Source of the DNA: Lachnospiraceae bacterium UBA7182
GTDB lineage: Bacteria > Bacillota > Clostridia > Lachnospirales > Lachnospiraceae
Direction of reading: 5' to 3'
Length of the DNA stretch: 51,030 bases
Assembly (NCBI GenBank): GCA_002491115.1
Contig: DKVI01000002.1
Location: 1 to 51,030 of the forward strand
Under the pieces are notes generated by a model. The model was not told the origin of the DNA. It did not search any database and saw only the letters and a list, made by a program, of their open reading frames with translations. Shown in pieces: positions 8,918 through 17,426 of this stretch (positions within the stretch are counted from its first letter, which is position 1; every line of letters starts with the position of its first letter). The translations under genes were made by a program, and so were the position numbers.

Positions 8918-9139
8918 TTACCATTCCCGGCGGATCTGTTCTTCTGCCACATCATACAGGCGCAGAAATTCTGCCAGGTCAGAGTCGGTGCGAATCAGCA
9001 TCAGATCATCAAATTTTCCCGTTTTTTCATCTTTAAATCCGGCAACTTTTTCTCTCGTGCAGATGCTGGCGCGGATGACGGGTATTTTTCCTGTTTTATC
9101 ATAAGTGGTTTTCTGTTTTCTATTTCTTTTTCCGAACAT
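8918..9139 (-). CDS. Small conserved hypothetical protein (73 aa)
   Basis: The start at 9139 is preceded by AAAGGGA. The product is short and soluble: a basic start (MFGKRNRKQK), a central stretch (IPVIRASICTREKVAGFKDEKTGKF cut here into its two halves, IPVIRASICTREK and VAGFKDEKTGKF) and an acidic end. I recall similar small proteins in many Lachnospiraceae without a known function. It lies 95 bases upstream of the NERD gene on the same strand and could share its transcript. Confidence 0.7.
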   Translation of the reverse strand: MFGKRNRKQKTTYDKTGKIPVIRASICTREKVAGFKDEKTGKFDDLMLIRTDSDLAEFLRLYDVAEEQIRREW

Positions 9140-9322
9140 TTTTTTCCCTTTGATACAGTTGTTTTTGACAGTATAACATAAAAAAGCTGTTTGGGGTGGA
9201 TTTTTTTAGTTTAGGCCCATTCCGAAATAAATCTCTTTTTATTATTTTTCGATTATGTTACACTAATATAAAATGACAGATTTTATCGAACGGCTCTCAT
9301 CAGAATAAGGGGGAAAAGAGAG

Positions 9323-12300
9323 ATGAAAAAAAGAATACTGGCGCTTTTACTGGCGCTTTCTATGACGTCTGGGACGGCGGTTCCTGTATCAGCGGCGCAG
9401 CCTGCGAGGGAGGAGCAGACTCCTGTGACGGAAGAAACGGAAGTAGGATTGCCGGAGAAAGATACGGGAGAAATCAAGCCGGAAACAGGCGATGATACTG
9501 AAAGCACAAAACAGCCGGAAGCAGGCGGTGATACCGAAGGCGCAGAGCAGCCGGGTACAGGCGCTGATACCGAAGACACGGAGCAGCTAGGTTCAGAAGA
9601 GGATGCCGAAAGCACGGACCGGCCGGGAGCAGGCGGGGATGCCGAAGCAGGAAACCAGTCGGGTACAGGCGGAGGCGGCGAAGACGCGGCCGGGGCAGGA
9701 ACAGGTGATGATGCTGAAAACAGGAATCAGCCGGAACAGGAAGATGTTTCCGGTGATCTGATACCGGAATATACAGAAGAAGCAAGCCATGAACTGCCGT
9801 TTGAAATCGGCGGAACAGATATTTTTGCAGGTGCTGATATGCCTGCAGGATATGCCATAGACGGAGCGTCTGTAAACGACGTAAAATATGATCCAAGAGG
9901 TTTGCCAGAGATTACGCCGGTAAAGAGACAATCTCCATGGGGGACCTGCTGGGCGTTTGCGACCATGGCCGTGCTGGAAAATTCCATGATTCGTCAGGGA
10001 TTTGCCGACAGTATGAATTTATCGGTACGTCATCTGGCCTATTTCGCTTTCCACACAGGTTTGGATGTTTTAGGGAATGCGTCCGGCGATACGGTAGTTT
10101 CGTCACCTGCTAATACATACCTAAAGATGGGTGGGAATGCGTATATGTCAGCGGTGAAGCTGATGAATTGGCACGGGGCGGCAAATGAGGCTTCTTATCC
10201 ATATTCCAGCACAATGCCTGCAGATCTTGCGCCAGGCGATGCTCAGTCCAGTGAGGTGATGGCGCACGACTTGTATTTTATTCCCACAAAAGGTGTAGAC
10301 CGGCAGGATAAGGTGCGCGCGATCAAAGAAGCGATCCTGCGGTATGGCTGTGTGGGATGGTCCTATAAAAGTGAGGATGACTATTATAATAATGCGACAA
10401 ATGCGTATTATTATCCGAATGGGGAAGGAACCAATCATGCGATCACGGTTGTTGGATGGGATGATGTGTATCCCCGTACAAATTTTAAGGCAGGTTACCG
10501 GCCTTCAGAAGACGGGGCCTGGATTGTAAAGAACAGCTGGGGAAGCAGCTGGGGAGACAATGGATATTTCTATATTTCCTATGAAGATTCTACTCTTGGA
10601 AGCGGCAATGCGGCGTTTGTGGCGGTGGCCGCCAGGCGGATCGATTATGATAACAATTATTTTTATGGGAACAGCGTGAATGCGCGTGATACACAGCTTC
10701 GCAGCGGCAGAAAAGCTGCGCATGTATTTCAGGTAAAGGCGGGAGAAGACCGTGAAAAAGTAAAGGCTGTGTCTATGATGCTTTATTCTGAGAAAGCAGA
10801 GTACAGCATTCAGATCTATAAAAATCCGATTCAGGTGGACGGTGTGGTAAAAGATCCTGAGTCCGGGCAGCCTATGCTGGCAGAACCTGTGACAGGACAG
10901 ACAGGATATGCCGGCTTATATACGATAGATCTGCCCAAACCTGTATATTTTTCAAAAGGCGATGTGATGTCGGTCGTGGTCAGTTTCCCTTCCGCTGCTA
11001 CTCTGTATGCCGATGCAAACAGCGGTGTGAAAACTTATATGTCAAAAGACGGGACATTTACAATAGAAAGTATTAATGCTACTTTGCCCGGCCAGACTTT
11101 TTACAGCAACAGTACAGGCAGTACAATCTGGTATGATGAGTACGACAGCCATAAAACTTCCCGTATCAATATCCTGACCCAGAACACGACCGACCGTATT
11201 GTAAAATTCCTGGATTTAGAGGGTAATCTTTTAAGTGAACAGGAAGTGTCCAAAGGCAACAGTGCAGTGCCTCCGGAGGTGCCTGAAAGAACAGGGTATG
11301 TTTTTAAAGGCTGGAGCGGCAGCTATACAAACATCACAGATGATATAGAACTGACGCCGGAGTATGAGCCGGTAACTTATACCATTACCTATCACCTAGA
11401 CGGCGGAACGAACGCTTCGGAAAATCCTGCGTCGTATACCATTGAGTCGGATGCCGTCCTTTTATCCGATCCGGAGCGTGAGGGATATATTTTTGCAGGC
11501 TGGTACAGCCAGAGCGGTTTTACAGATGACGGTGTGTTTCAGGTGGCGGGGGGAGAGACCGGTGATCTTACCCTGTATGCCCGGTGGATTGAGGACAACG
11601 GAAAAGTGATTACGCCTGTTTTCGTCCCGAGAAGAGCGATACTGGAAGAAGGGCAGTCTGTTGTCATAAAAGCAAATAAAGGCGCGGAGATATATTATAC
11701 GCTGGACGGGACGAAGCCTTCGAAAAGTAAAGGGGCCAGGTATACAGGCCCCATAGAGCTTACGAAAGATACCACGGTCAAAGCGATTGCCGTCTTAAAC
11801 GGAGAAGAAAGCCAGACGGCAGAGATTTCCTATAAATATTACCTGATGCACCTTGTACTGGCGGATACGGAGAAGAATGTGTTTCCGGGGGAGACGCTTT
11901 CTCTGGAAGTTATTAAACTTCCCACGACGAAAAACAAGAATGATATTATATGGGAGAGCCTGGATGAAAACGTCGCCACAGTATCATCCGCAGGCGAAGT
12001 GACGGGGGTAGGATTGGGCGCTGCTACCATCCTGGCGCGGACCCTGGATTACAAAGGCAATCCGGTCACAGCCGAGTGCCGGATTCATGTGGTCAGAGGC
12101 GGAAGAGACAAAGAGCTTATATGGACGCTGGATGAACAAGGGCTTTTTACACTCAGCGGGCGGGGCGATCTTTCTCCGGACAGCAACGGAAGAAACGTAA
12201 TTCCCTGGAAAAATTGCTTAAGTGAGATTAAATCTGTCAGGGTCAGCGTAACAGACATGACCAACGCGGGTGATTTGTTCAGTTACTGCCGGAATCTTCT

Positions 12301-15166
12301 AAGCGTAGATTTGACAGAACTTGATGCAAAAAGACTGTCAAAAGCGATTTATATGTTTTACGAGTGCAACAGCCTGGAAACATTGGATTTAAGTATGATC
12401 GACGGTTCCATAACGACGTCTATGACAGGAATTGTTACAGGATGCACGAATCTTAAAACTGTTTATACTCCCTGTAATATGGAAAAATCCGTCAGTCTGC
12501 CGGAAGGGACCTGGTATCAGATGGATGGCAGTGAAGTCACGGAGTTTCCCAAAAATCTGGAATACAGTACCATACTTACGAGGAATAAAGCACCGGATTT
12601 ATCCGGCTTTCGACTGGAGGTAAAGAAAGAAAAGACCGTCTATGAATGCGGAGATACGCTGGACCTGGACGACCTGACGGTGCTGCTCTATGATGAAAAA
12701 AATGCGGAACGCAAAGTGTCCGGATACGGCACCAATGCCGGGGCGATCGATATGGATCAGCCGGGTACGAAGACGCTGACAATTACTTTTAATGTCTTAA
12801 AGGCGCAGATCAAGATTCTGGTAACTGCCGAAGCAGGCGAACCTACGGGCTGGTACAATATCTTCTTTGATCTGGGCGGACATGGTCCGGACAGGGAGCC
12901 TCTGGCAGAGATCAAGGAAGGAAGTCTTTTAGAAGAACCTGAGGCTCCGGAAGCGGAAGGCTATCGGTTTACGGGGTGGTATAAAGACTCATCCTGTACG
13001 GCTCTGTGGGATTTTGATTCGGACATAGTCGAGGCGGACATGACGCTGTACGCAGGCTGGCTGGCAGAGTCGGGCGCAGAAGACGGCCTGTATGTGCAGG
13101 AGATCCGTCCGCAGATTTATACAGGAAGCGCGCTGAAACCGCCGGTTTTTGTATATGCCGATGACAGTGCTGCGCCTTTGACTCTGAAAAAAGACTATAC
13201 TGTCAAATATTACAATAATATAAACGCTGACCAGACCGGAGCGAAGGGCGGTGTCAGCCGCAGCGGGCAGGAGGGAGACGGCGGTTTTACCAAAGAGCTT
13301 GCCTACGCAGTCATTACCGGAAAAGGAAACTATAAAGGGCAGATATATCTGAACTTCCATATAAAGCCTGTTTCCCTGTCAGACGCCGGCGGGAAGCTGG
13401 CGCAGGGATTTACCTTGAAGTATACTTCTCAGGTGGCGACCGACCTTCAGGCGCAGAAGCCTTTCGGCTCTCTGAAATACAGGAAATCCATGAAACTGGG
13501 CAAAGATTTTTCTCTGGCGATTGAAAATGCAGATGGCAAAGTCATCAGCTCCAAGGGCAGCCCGTCCATTGGAAAAGGAAGCAAAGGCGTCTATAAGCTG
13601 AAAATCACCGGTTTGGGCAACTATCAGGGCACGGCTGAAAAGGAAGTCTATGCGACGGATGAAAAGCATCTGCTGAAAAATGTCACCGTCGCTGTGGGGG
13701 AAAAGATCAAATCCATGCCGTACACAGGAAGCGCCGTCAGGCTCCTGCCGGGATATCCGGCCAAGGACGGAAATTATTATTCTGTAGGGACGGACAAAAG
13801 TGTAAGAAAAGCTTCTCAGGACAGTATTTTTATGGTCTGGTCAGAAGAGAAGTATCTAATATACGGCACTGATTTTGAGATTCGTTACAAAAGCAACCGC
13901 TCCGTAGGCACGGCTACCATGACTCTTGTAGGAATCGGAGCATACGCGGGCACAAAAGACGTTAAATTTCGCATTACAGGAACCGCGTTTAACAGCAAAA
14001 AGATTACGGTGGAGAATTTCCGAAACGAAACGGATTATACCGGAAAACCGGTCCGGCAGAATGTTACATTAAAAATTTCCGGTAAAAAGCTTGATTATGG
14101 AGCCGATTATACAATCAGCTATAAAAATAATCTGAAAAAAGGGACGGCTACGGTTATTTTTACAGCCAGGCCCGCCTCGGGCTGCACCGGAAGCTTTAAA
14201 AAGACATTTAAAATTAAAGCGGCGGATCTGTCGCAGACTGTTCGGCTCACTGCGGCGGATGCGTCTGACGGAAGTATTCGTACGGCGTCTGACGGCAGAC
14301 GGTTTGACGGGAAAGTTTATTACACAAAGAACGGCGCAAAACTTTCCGGCAGGTTCCTTCTGACCGGTATACAAACCGGGGATGTTTTACAGGAAGGGAA
14401 GGACTATACGGTAAGCTACAGCAACAATAAAGCGGTGACAACCAACGCAGTTATGATAATCAAGGGCAAAGGCAATTACACCGGGAGTCTGAAAATATAC
14501 TATCAGATATCGGAAACTCCGTTGGATACCTTGTCCGTGACTGTCGCTCCGGCATATTACAGCCCGAAGAATAAGGAATATCACCCTGCCGTCCGGTTAA
14601 AAGACCAGAAAGCGGTGTTGAAAGAGGGGAAAGATTATGAGATTGGCGATGACAGCTATAAAAACTGTAAGCAGGAAGAAGTGAGGCATTATTTGGATGC
14701 CCTGAAGAGCGGCGTTCCCGGCAAAGATTTGGAGAAAATACGGCCTTATGTAATCATCACGGCAAAAGAAAAGAGCGGCTATAGAAATCCGAAAAGGAAC
14801 GGGTTCAGGGTGAATCTGAATATCGGGGAGAAGAAGCTGTCCCAAAATACACTGTATGTTGTAGTGGAAGAGAAGGAAGCCGTCTATACCGGAAACCAGG
14901 TATGCCCGGAAGCAGCCGTCTATTATGGAGACGCCAAAGACGTAAAAGCGGCGGCAAAGGCCAAAGAAACCAGCGCGCGGGCACTGACCACAACCCATAA
15001 ACTGATCCGGCTTCGTATGTATGAAAACGGAGCAGGTGATTACACCCTTACTTACGGCGCGAACCGGACTGCCGGAAAGAATAAAGGAAGCGTCACCGTC
15101 ACGGGCCGGGGCCTGTACGGCGGCAGTGTTACAGTAAAATTTACCATTGTCGGCAAAAATTTATAA
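9323..15166 (+). CDS. Large secreted papain-like (C1) protease with multiple surface modules
   Basis: A 1947-residue protein with a signal peptide (~1-25, ending VSA-A). Residues 53-136 are seven 12-residue acidic repeats. The papain-type domain (~185-435) has Q203, C209 in WGTCWAF, H372 in NHAITVVGW and N404 in VKNSWGSSWG, so the catalytic set is complete. After it come, in order: a lectin-like beta region; two InlB/Flg_new-type repeats (~630-755, GYVFKGW, GYIFAGWY); a chitobiase C-terminal-like module (~765-840, YYTLDGTKPS); a BIG2-like Ig domain (~840-930); a BspA/DUF285-like segment (~935-1085); a group-3 Ig-like domain; a third InlB-type repeat (~1180-1245); and many YTG...DY...Y.NN...GKGNYKG modules to the end. 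No LPXTG, SLH or other anchor was seen, so it is secreted or held non-covalently. Likely a host- or polymer-interacting protease. Confidence 0.88.
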   Translation: MKKRILALLLALSMTSGTAVPVSAAQPAREEQTPVTEETEVGLPEKDTGEIKPETGDDTESTKQPEAGGDTEGAEQPGTGADTEDTEQLGSEEDAESTDRPGAGGDAEAGNQSGTGGGGEDAAGAGTGDDAENRNQPEQEDVSGDLIPEYTEEASHELPFEIGGTDIFAGADMPAGYAIDGASVNDVKYDPRGLPEITPVKRQSPWGTCWAFATMAVLENSMIRQGFADSMNLSVRHLAYFAFHTGLDVLGNASGDTVVSSPANTYLKMGGNAYMSAVKLMNWHGAANEASYPYSSTMPADLAPGDAQSSEVMAHDLYFIPTKGVDRQDKVRAIKEAILRYGCVGWSYKSEDDYYNNATNAYYYPNGEGTNHAITVVGWDDVYPRTNFKAGYRPSEDGAWIVKNSWGSSWGDNGYFYISYEDSTLGSGNAAFVAVAARRIDYDNNYFYGNSVNARDTQLRSGRKAAHVFQVKAGEDREKVKAVSMMLYSEKAEYSIQIYKNPIQVDGVVKDPESGQPMLAEPVTGQTGYAGLYTIDLPKPVYFSKGDVMSVVVSFPSAATLYADANSGVKTYMSKDGTFTIESINATLPGQTFYSNSTGSTIWYDEYDSHKTSRINILTQNTTDRIVKFLDLEGNLLSEQEVSKGNSAVPPEVPERTGYVFKGWSGSYTNITDDIELTPEYEPVTYTITYHLDGGTNASENPASYTIESDAVLLSDPEREGYIFAGWYSQSGFTDDGVFQVAGGETGDLTLYARWIEDNGKVITPVFVPRRAILEEGQSVVIKANKGAEIYYTLDGTKPSKSKGARYTGPIELTKDTTVKAIAVLNGEESQTAEISYKYYLMHLVLADTEKNVFPGETLSLEVIKLPTTKNKNDIIWESLDENVATVSSAGEVTGVGLGAATILARTLDYKGNPVTAECRIHVVRGGRDKELIWTLDEQGLFTLSGRGDLSPDSNGRNVIPWKNCLSEIKSVRVSVTDMTNAGDLFSYCRNLLSVDLTELDAKRLSKAIYMFYECNSLETLDLSMIDGSITTSMTGIVTGCTNLKTVYTPCNMEKSVSLPEGTWYQMDGSEVTEFPKNLEYSTILTRNKAPDLSGFRLEVKKEKTVYECGDTLDLDDLTVLLYDEKNAERKVSGYGTNAGAIDMDQPGTKTLTITFNVLKAQIKILVTAEAGEPTGWYNIFFDLGGHGPDREPLAEIKEGSLLEEPEAPEAEGYRFTGWYKDSSCTALWDFDSDIVEADMTLYAGWLAESGAEDGLYVQEIRPQIYTGSALKPPVFVYADDSAAPLTLKKDYTVKYYNNINADQTGAKGGVSRSGQEGDGGFTKELAYAVITGKGNYKGQIYLNFHIKPVSLSDAGGKLAQGFTLKYTSQVATDLQAQKPFGSLKYRKSMKLGKDFSLAIENADGKVISSKGSPSIGKGSKGVYKLKITGLGNYQGTAEKEVYATDEKHLLKNVTVAVGEKIKSMPYTGSAVRLLPGYPAKDGNYYSVGTDKSVRKASQDSIFMVWSEEKYLIYGTDFEIRYKSNRSVGTATMTLVGIGAYAGTKDVKFRITGTAFNSKKITVENFRNETDYTGKPVRQNVTLKISGKKLDYGADYTISYKNNLKKGTATVIFTARPASGCTGSFKKTFKIKAADLSQTVRLTAADASDGSIRTASDGRRFDGKVYYTKNGAKLSGRFLLTGIQTGDVLQEGKDYTVSYSNNKAVTTNAVMIIKGKGNYTGSLKIYYQISETPLDTLSVTVAPAYYSPKNKEYHPAVRLKDQKAVLKEGKDYEIGDDSYKNCKQEEVRHYLDALKSGVPGKDLEKIRPYVIITAKEKSGYRNPKRNGFRVNLNIGEKKLSQNTLYVVVEEKEAVYTGNQVCPEAAVYYGDAKDVKAAAKAKETSARALTTTHKLIRLRMYENGAGDYTLTYGANRTAGKNKGSVTVTGRGLYGGSVTVKFTIVGKNL
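9479..9730 (+). repeat. Seven degenerate 36-bp (12-aa) tandem repeats
   Basis: The units read PETGDDTESTKQ, PEAGGDTEGAEQ, PGTGADTEDTEQ, LGSEEDAESTDR, PGAGGDAEAGNQ, SGTGGGGEDAAG and AGTGDDAENRNQ. Exact 12-residue phasing covers residues 53-136. They form an acidic, flexible linker between signal peptide and protease domain, perhaps part of a propeptide. Copy number could vary between strains. Confidence 0.85.
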
Positions 15167-15175
15167 CAGAAGAAA

Positions 15176-15211
15176 AGACAGGGAGCCACGGTTGACCACG
15201 GCTCCCTGTCT
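15176..15211. terminator. Hairpin between convergent genes
   Basis: A 12-bp perfect stem (15176-15187 with 15200-15211) with a 12-base loop lies between the protease gene and the convergent isomerase gene. The T-rich tract is only modest on either side, so it may be a weak bidirectional terminator. Confidence 0.55.
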
Positions 15212-15232
15212 GATTGTCATGTAAAAGATTTT

Positions 15233-15673
15233 TTAGTGTTCTTTCTCATATGCGATAAAAGCGTCTACTTTGGGCTGGGAAGAGCATCCCGGTACAAATT
15301 CGTTGGTTAAGAATGCATCGATCAGTTCTTCTCTTAATTTGTTTCCCGTAGTGAAAGCGCCCAGGCACGCGATGTTGGCGTCGTTGCTTAAACGTGCTCT
15401 TTTTGCAGAATATATATCAGAGATCAGGGCAGCATATGCGCCTTTTACTTTATTGGCTGCCAAAGATACGCCGATGCCGGTTCCGCACAGCAGGATGCCC
15501 CGGTCATATTTTTTGGCAGCGACCGCTTCTGCGACCGCGATGGCGGTGTTGGCATAGATGGGGTCTTCGCTTCCGAAATCGGTGATCTCTCCATATCCTT
15601 TAGACTCCATAAAACGGATGAGCTGTTCTTTCGCCTCCTGTGCGTTGGGATCACAGCCGATTGCAATTTTCAT
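15233..15673 (-). CDS. RpiB/LacAB-family sugar-phosphate isomerase, probably tetrulose phosphate isomerase
   Basis: A 146-residue protein of the RpiB fold. The catalytic-loop motif CGTGIGVSLAANK is intact, and the helix SDIYSAKRARLSNDANI resembles the EryI/DerI members. The usual RpiB N-terminal DHAG is replaced by CDPNAQ, which argues against ordinary ribose-5-phosphate isomerase. RpiB-family enzymes convert D-erythrulose 4-phosphate to D-erythrose 4-phosphate in Brucella and Mycobacterium erythritol pathways, and the neighbours fit that role. The start at 15673 has AGGAGG upstream. It is divergent from the FGGY kinase gene and has its own strong promoter. RpiB family is certain; the substrate is inferred. 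Confidence 0.85.
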   Translation of the reverse strand: MKIAIGCDPNAQEAKEQLIRFMESKGYGEITDFGSEDPIYANTAIAVAEAVAAKKYDRGILLCGTGIGVSLAANKVKGAYAALISDIYSAKRARLSNDANIACLGAFTTGNKLREELIDAFLTNEFVPGCSSQPKVDAFIAYEKEH

Positions 15674-15721
15674 AGTGTTTTATCCTCCTTTTTGGTTGGG
15701 GTATTTAATTTATTCATATTT

Positions 15722-15750
15722 ATCATAAAAGAGGTACGTTTTTTAGTCAA
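15722..15750 (-). promoter_or_regulatory. Sigma-A promoter of the isomerase gene
   Basis: Read on the minus strand: TTGACT (15745-15750), 17 bases, TATGAT (15722-15727). It is near consensus and lies about 50 bases before the start codon. Confidence 0.7.
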
Positions 15751-15758
15751 GACTTTTG

Positions 15759-15772
15759 TGAAAACAGTTACA
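15759..15772. promoter_or_regulatory. cre-like site in the divergent control region
   Basis: TGAAAACAGTTACA fits the CcpA cre pattern TGNNANCGNTNNCA at every fixed position except the central CG, here CA. It lies upstream of both divergent promoters. The central mismatch makes the call tentative. Confidence 0.35.
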
Positions 15773-15788
15773 AATGTAATGACATTTG
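15771..15788. promoter_or_regulatory. Perfect inverted repeat, candidate operator
   Basis: CAAATGT-AATG-ACATTTG: seven-base arms and a four-base centre, placed between the two divergent promoters. The half-site ACAAATGT occurs again inside the promoter of the binding-protein gene (19304-19311). It may bind an unseen regulator of the locus. Confidence 0.45.
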
Positions 15789-15809
15789 ATGAAAAACAGA
15801 AAAAAGTCA

Positions 15810-15838
15810 TTGCCTTTTCTGTATAATAATTGTATAAT
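15810..15838 (+). promoter_or_regulatory. Sigma-A promoter of the FGGY kinase gene
   Basis: TTGCCT (15810-15815), 17 bases, TATAAT (15833-15838). It overlaps the open frame upstream of ATG 15885 and so supports that ATG as the start. Confidence 0.65.
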
Positions 15839-15884
15839 TATTTCAATGTTATTGTATAGATTGTCCGGAGAAGGAGTGTATGGG

Positions 15885-17393
15885 ATGGGAAAATATGTAA
15901 TGGGGCTTGACAACGGCGGTACTTCCACGAAAGCCGCGATCTTTGACCTGACAGGCAGAGAAATTGCTACAGCGGGGAAACAGACGAAGGTGCTCACCCC
16001 GAAGTCCGGTTATACCGAGCGGGACATGGAGGAATTGTGGCTGGCCAACTGCGACTGCGTAAAACGGGCCATTGAAAAAGCGGGGGTAGATCCCGGGGAA
16101 GTCATAGGAATTGCGGTCTGCGGCCATGGAAAAGGTCTGTACCCGTGGGGCAAAGACGGAAAGCCTGCTTACAACGGGATCATATCCACAGACAGCCGCG
16201 CGTGGAAATATCCGCAGAAATGGCGCGACAGCGGCGTCTACCAGGAATTAAGGGAACAGCTCTGTCAGGAACTGATGGCCTGTCAGCAGGTTTCTCTGCT
16301 TGCCTGGATGAAGGACCATCATAAGGATGTGTATGACAATATTCAGTATGTATTTTCTGTCAAAGATTATATCCGCTTCCGTCTCACAGGCGAGGCGTAC
16401 TGTGAAGCAACGGATATCTCGGGTTCCGGCCTGATGGACGTGAAAAATGCAAGATTTGATAAAGGACTGCTGGAAAAGCTGGGAATCGGCGAAGTATATG
16501 ATATGCTCGCTCCGATCCGGTATTCTTATGACCAGTGCGGAGTTGTTACAAAGGAAGCTTCCGAACTGACCGGGCTTCCGGAAGGGACGCCTGTGGCGGG
16601 CGGCATGTTTGATATCGACGCCTGCGCGGTGGCAGTGGACGTTACTTCGCCCGAAGAACTGTGTACCATTGCAGGTACATGGAGCATCAACGAGTATATT
16701 TCCGAGACGCCGGTGATGGACGGAAGTATTGCCATGAATTCCCTCTTCGCCATGCCGGGTTATTACCTGGTGGAAGAGTGCAGCGCCACTTCCTCAGGGA
16801 ATCTGGAGTGGTTTCTGGAAAACTGCATGGAGAATGAGGAGATCCCGGAGGGCAGCAGTCTGTACAGCCTGATCAACGAAAAGGTATCCAGCGTGCGGCC
16901 GGAAGAATGTGACGTGTATTTCCTTCCGTTCTTATACGGTTCCAATGCCCACCCGCTGGGAAAAGGCGCTTTCGTGGGTCTTACGACTTATCATAATAAG
17001 GTCCATATGCTCCGGGCAATCTATGAAGGCGTGGTATACTCCCACAAGACCCATATCGAGAAACTTCTGTCCTCGAGAAAGCCGCCGGAAGCGATCCGCA
17101 TGGCAGGCGGCGCGGTCAACTCCAGAGTGTGGGTGCAGATGTTCGCGGACGCTTTAGGCTTCCCCATCGAGACGGTGGATGCCAAAGAGCTGGGCGCGCT
17201 GGGCTGCGGTATGGCTGCGGCCGTGGCGGCGGGCGTATACAAGGATTATAAAGAGGCGGCAGAGCATATGGTACATATATCCGACCGGGTGTATCCGGAT
17301 TCCGGTATGACGGCAGTCTATCAGAAAAAATATGAAAAATACCGTGCGGTAAGTAAAGCTCTTGATACTGTCTGGGGACAGTTTGAAGTATAA
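15885..17393 (+). CDS. FGGY family carbohydrate kinase (L-xylulose/erythritol kinase-like)
   Basis: The ATG at 15885 was chosen because AGGAG precedes it by eight bases and the conserved GLDNGGTSTKAAIFD phosphate motif begins at once; the open frame goes back to 15786. The product is 502 residues. The second half has GGMFDIDACA with the likely catalytic Asp, then GTWSIN, SATSSGNLEWF, FLPFLYGSNAHP and the C-terminal RMAGGAVNSRVW. Overall it resembles the L-xylulose kinase LyxK and related polyol/ketose kinases. It would phosphorylate a polyol or ketose with ATP in the cytosol; the exact substrate cannot be read from sequence. eltD-like gene 1 follows 33 bases later, so the two are probably co-transcribed. 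Confidence 0.88.
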   Translation: MGKYVMGLDNGGTSTKAAIFDLTGREIATAGKQTKVLTPKSGYTERDMEELWLANCDCVKRAIEKAGVDPGEVIGIAVCGHGKGLYPWGKDGKPAYNGIISTDSRAWKYPQKWRDSGVYQELREQLCQELMACQQVSLLAWMKDHHKDVYDNIQYVFSVKDYIRFRLTGEAYCEATDISGSGLMDVKNARFDKGLLEKLGIGEVYDMLAPIRYSYDQCGVVTKEASELTGLPEGTPVAGGMFDIDACAVAVDVTSPEELCTIAGTWSINEYISETPVMDGSIAMNSLFAMPGYYLVEECSATSSGNLEWFLENCMENEEIPEGSSLYSLINEKVSSVRPEECDVYFLPFLYGSNAHPLGKGAFVGLTTYHNKVHMLRAIYEGVVYSHKTHIEKLLSSRKPPEAIRMAGGAVNSRVWVQMFADALGFPIETVDAKELGALGCGMAAAVAAGVYKDYKEAAEHMVHISDRVYPDSGMTAVYQKKYEKYRAVSKALDTVWGQFEV

Positions 17394-17426
17394 AATTTCA
17401 AGGGAAGCAGAAAGGTGGAAACAATT

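Noticed and set aside
9479..9730. CRISPR-like repeat array
   Set aside because: The repeats are in-frame, degenerate 36-bp units without spacers, coding for a protein linker.
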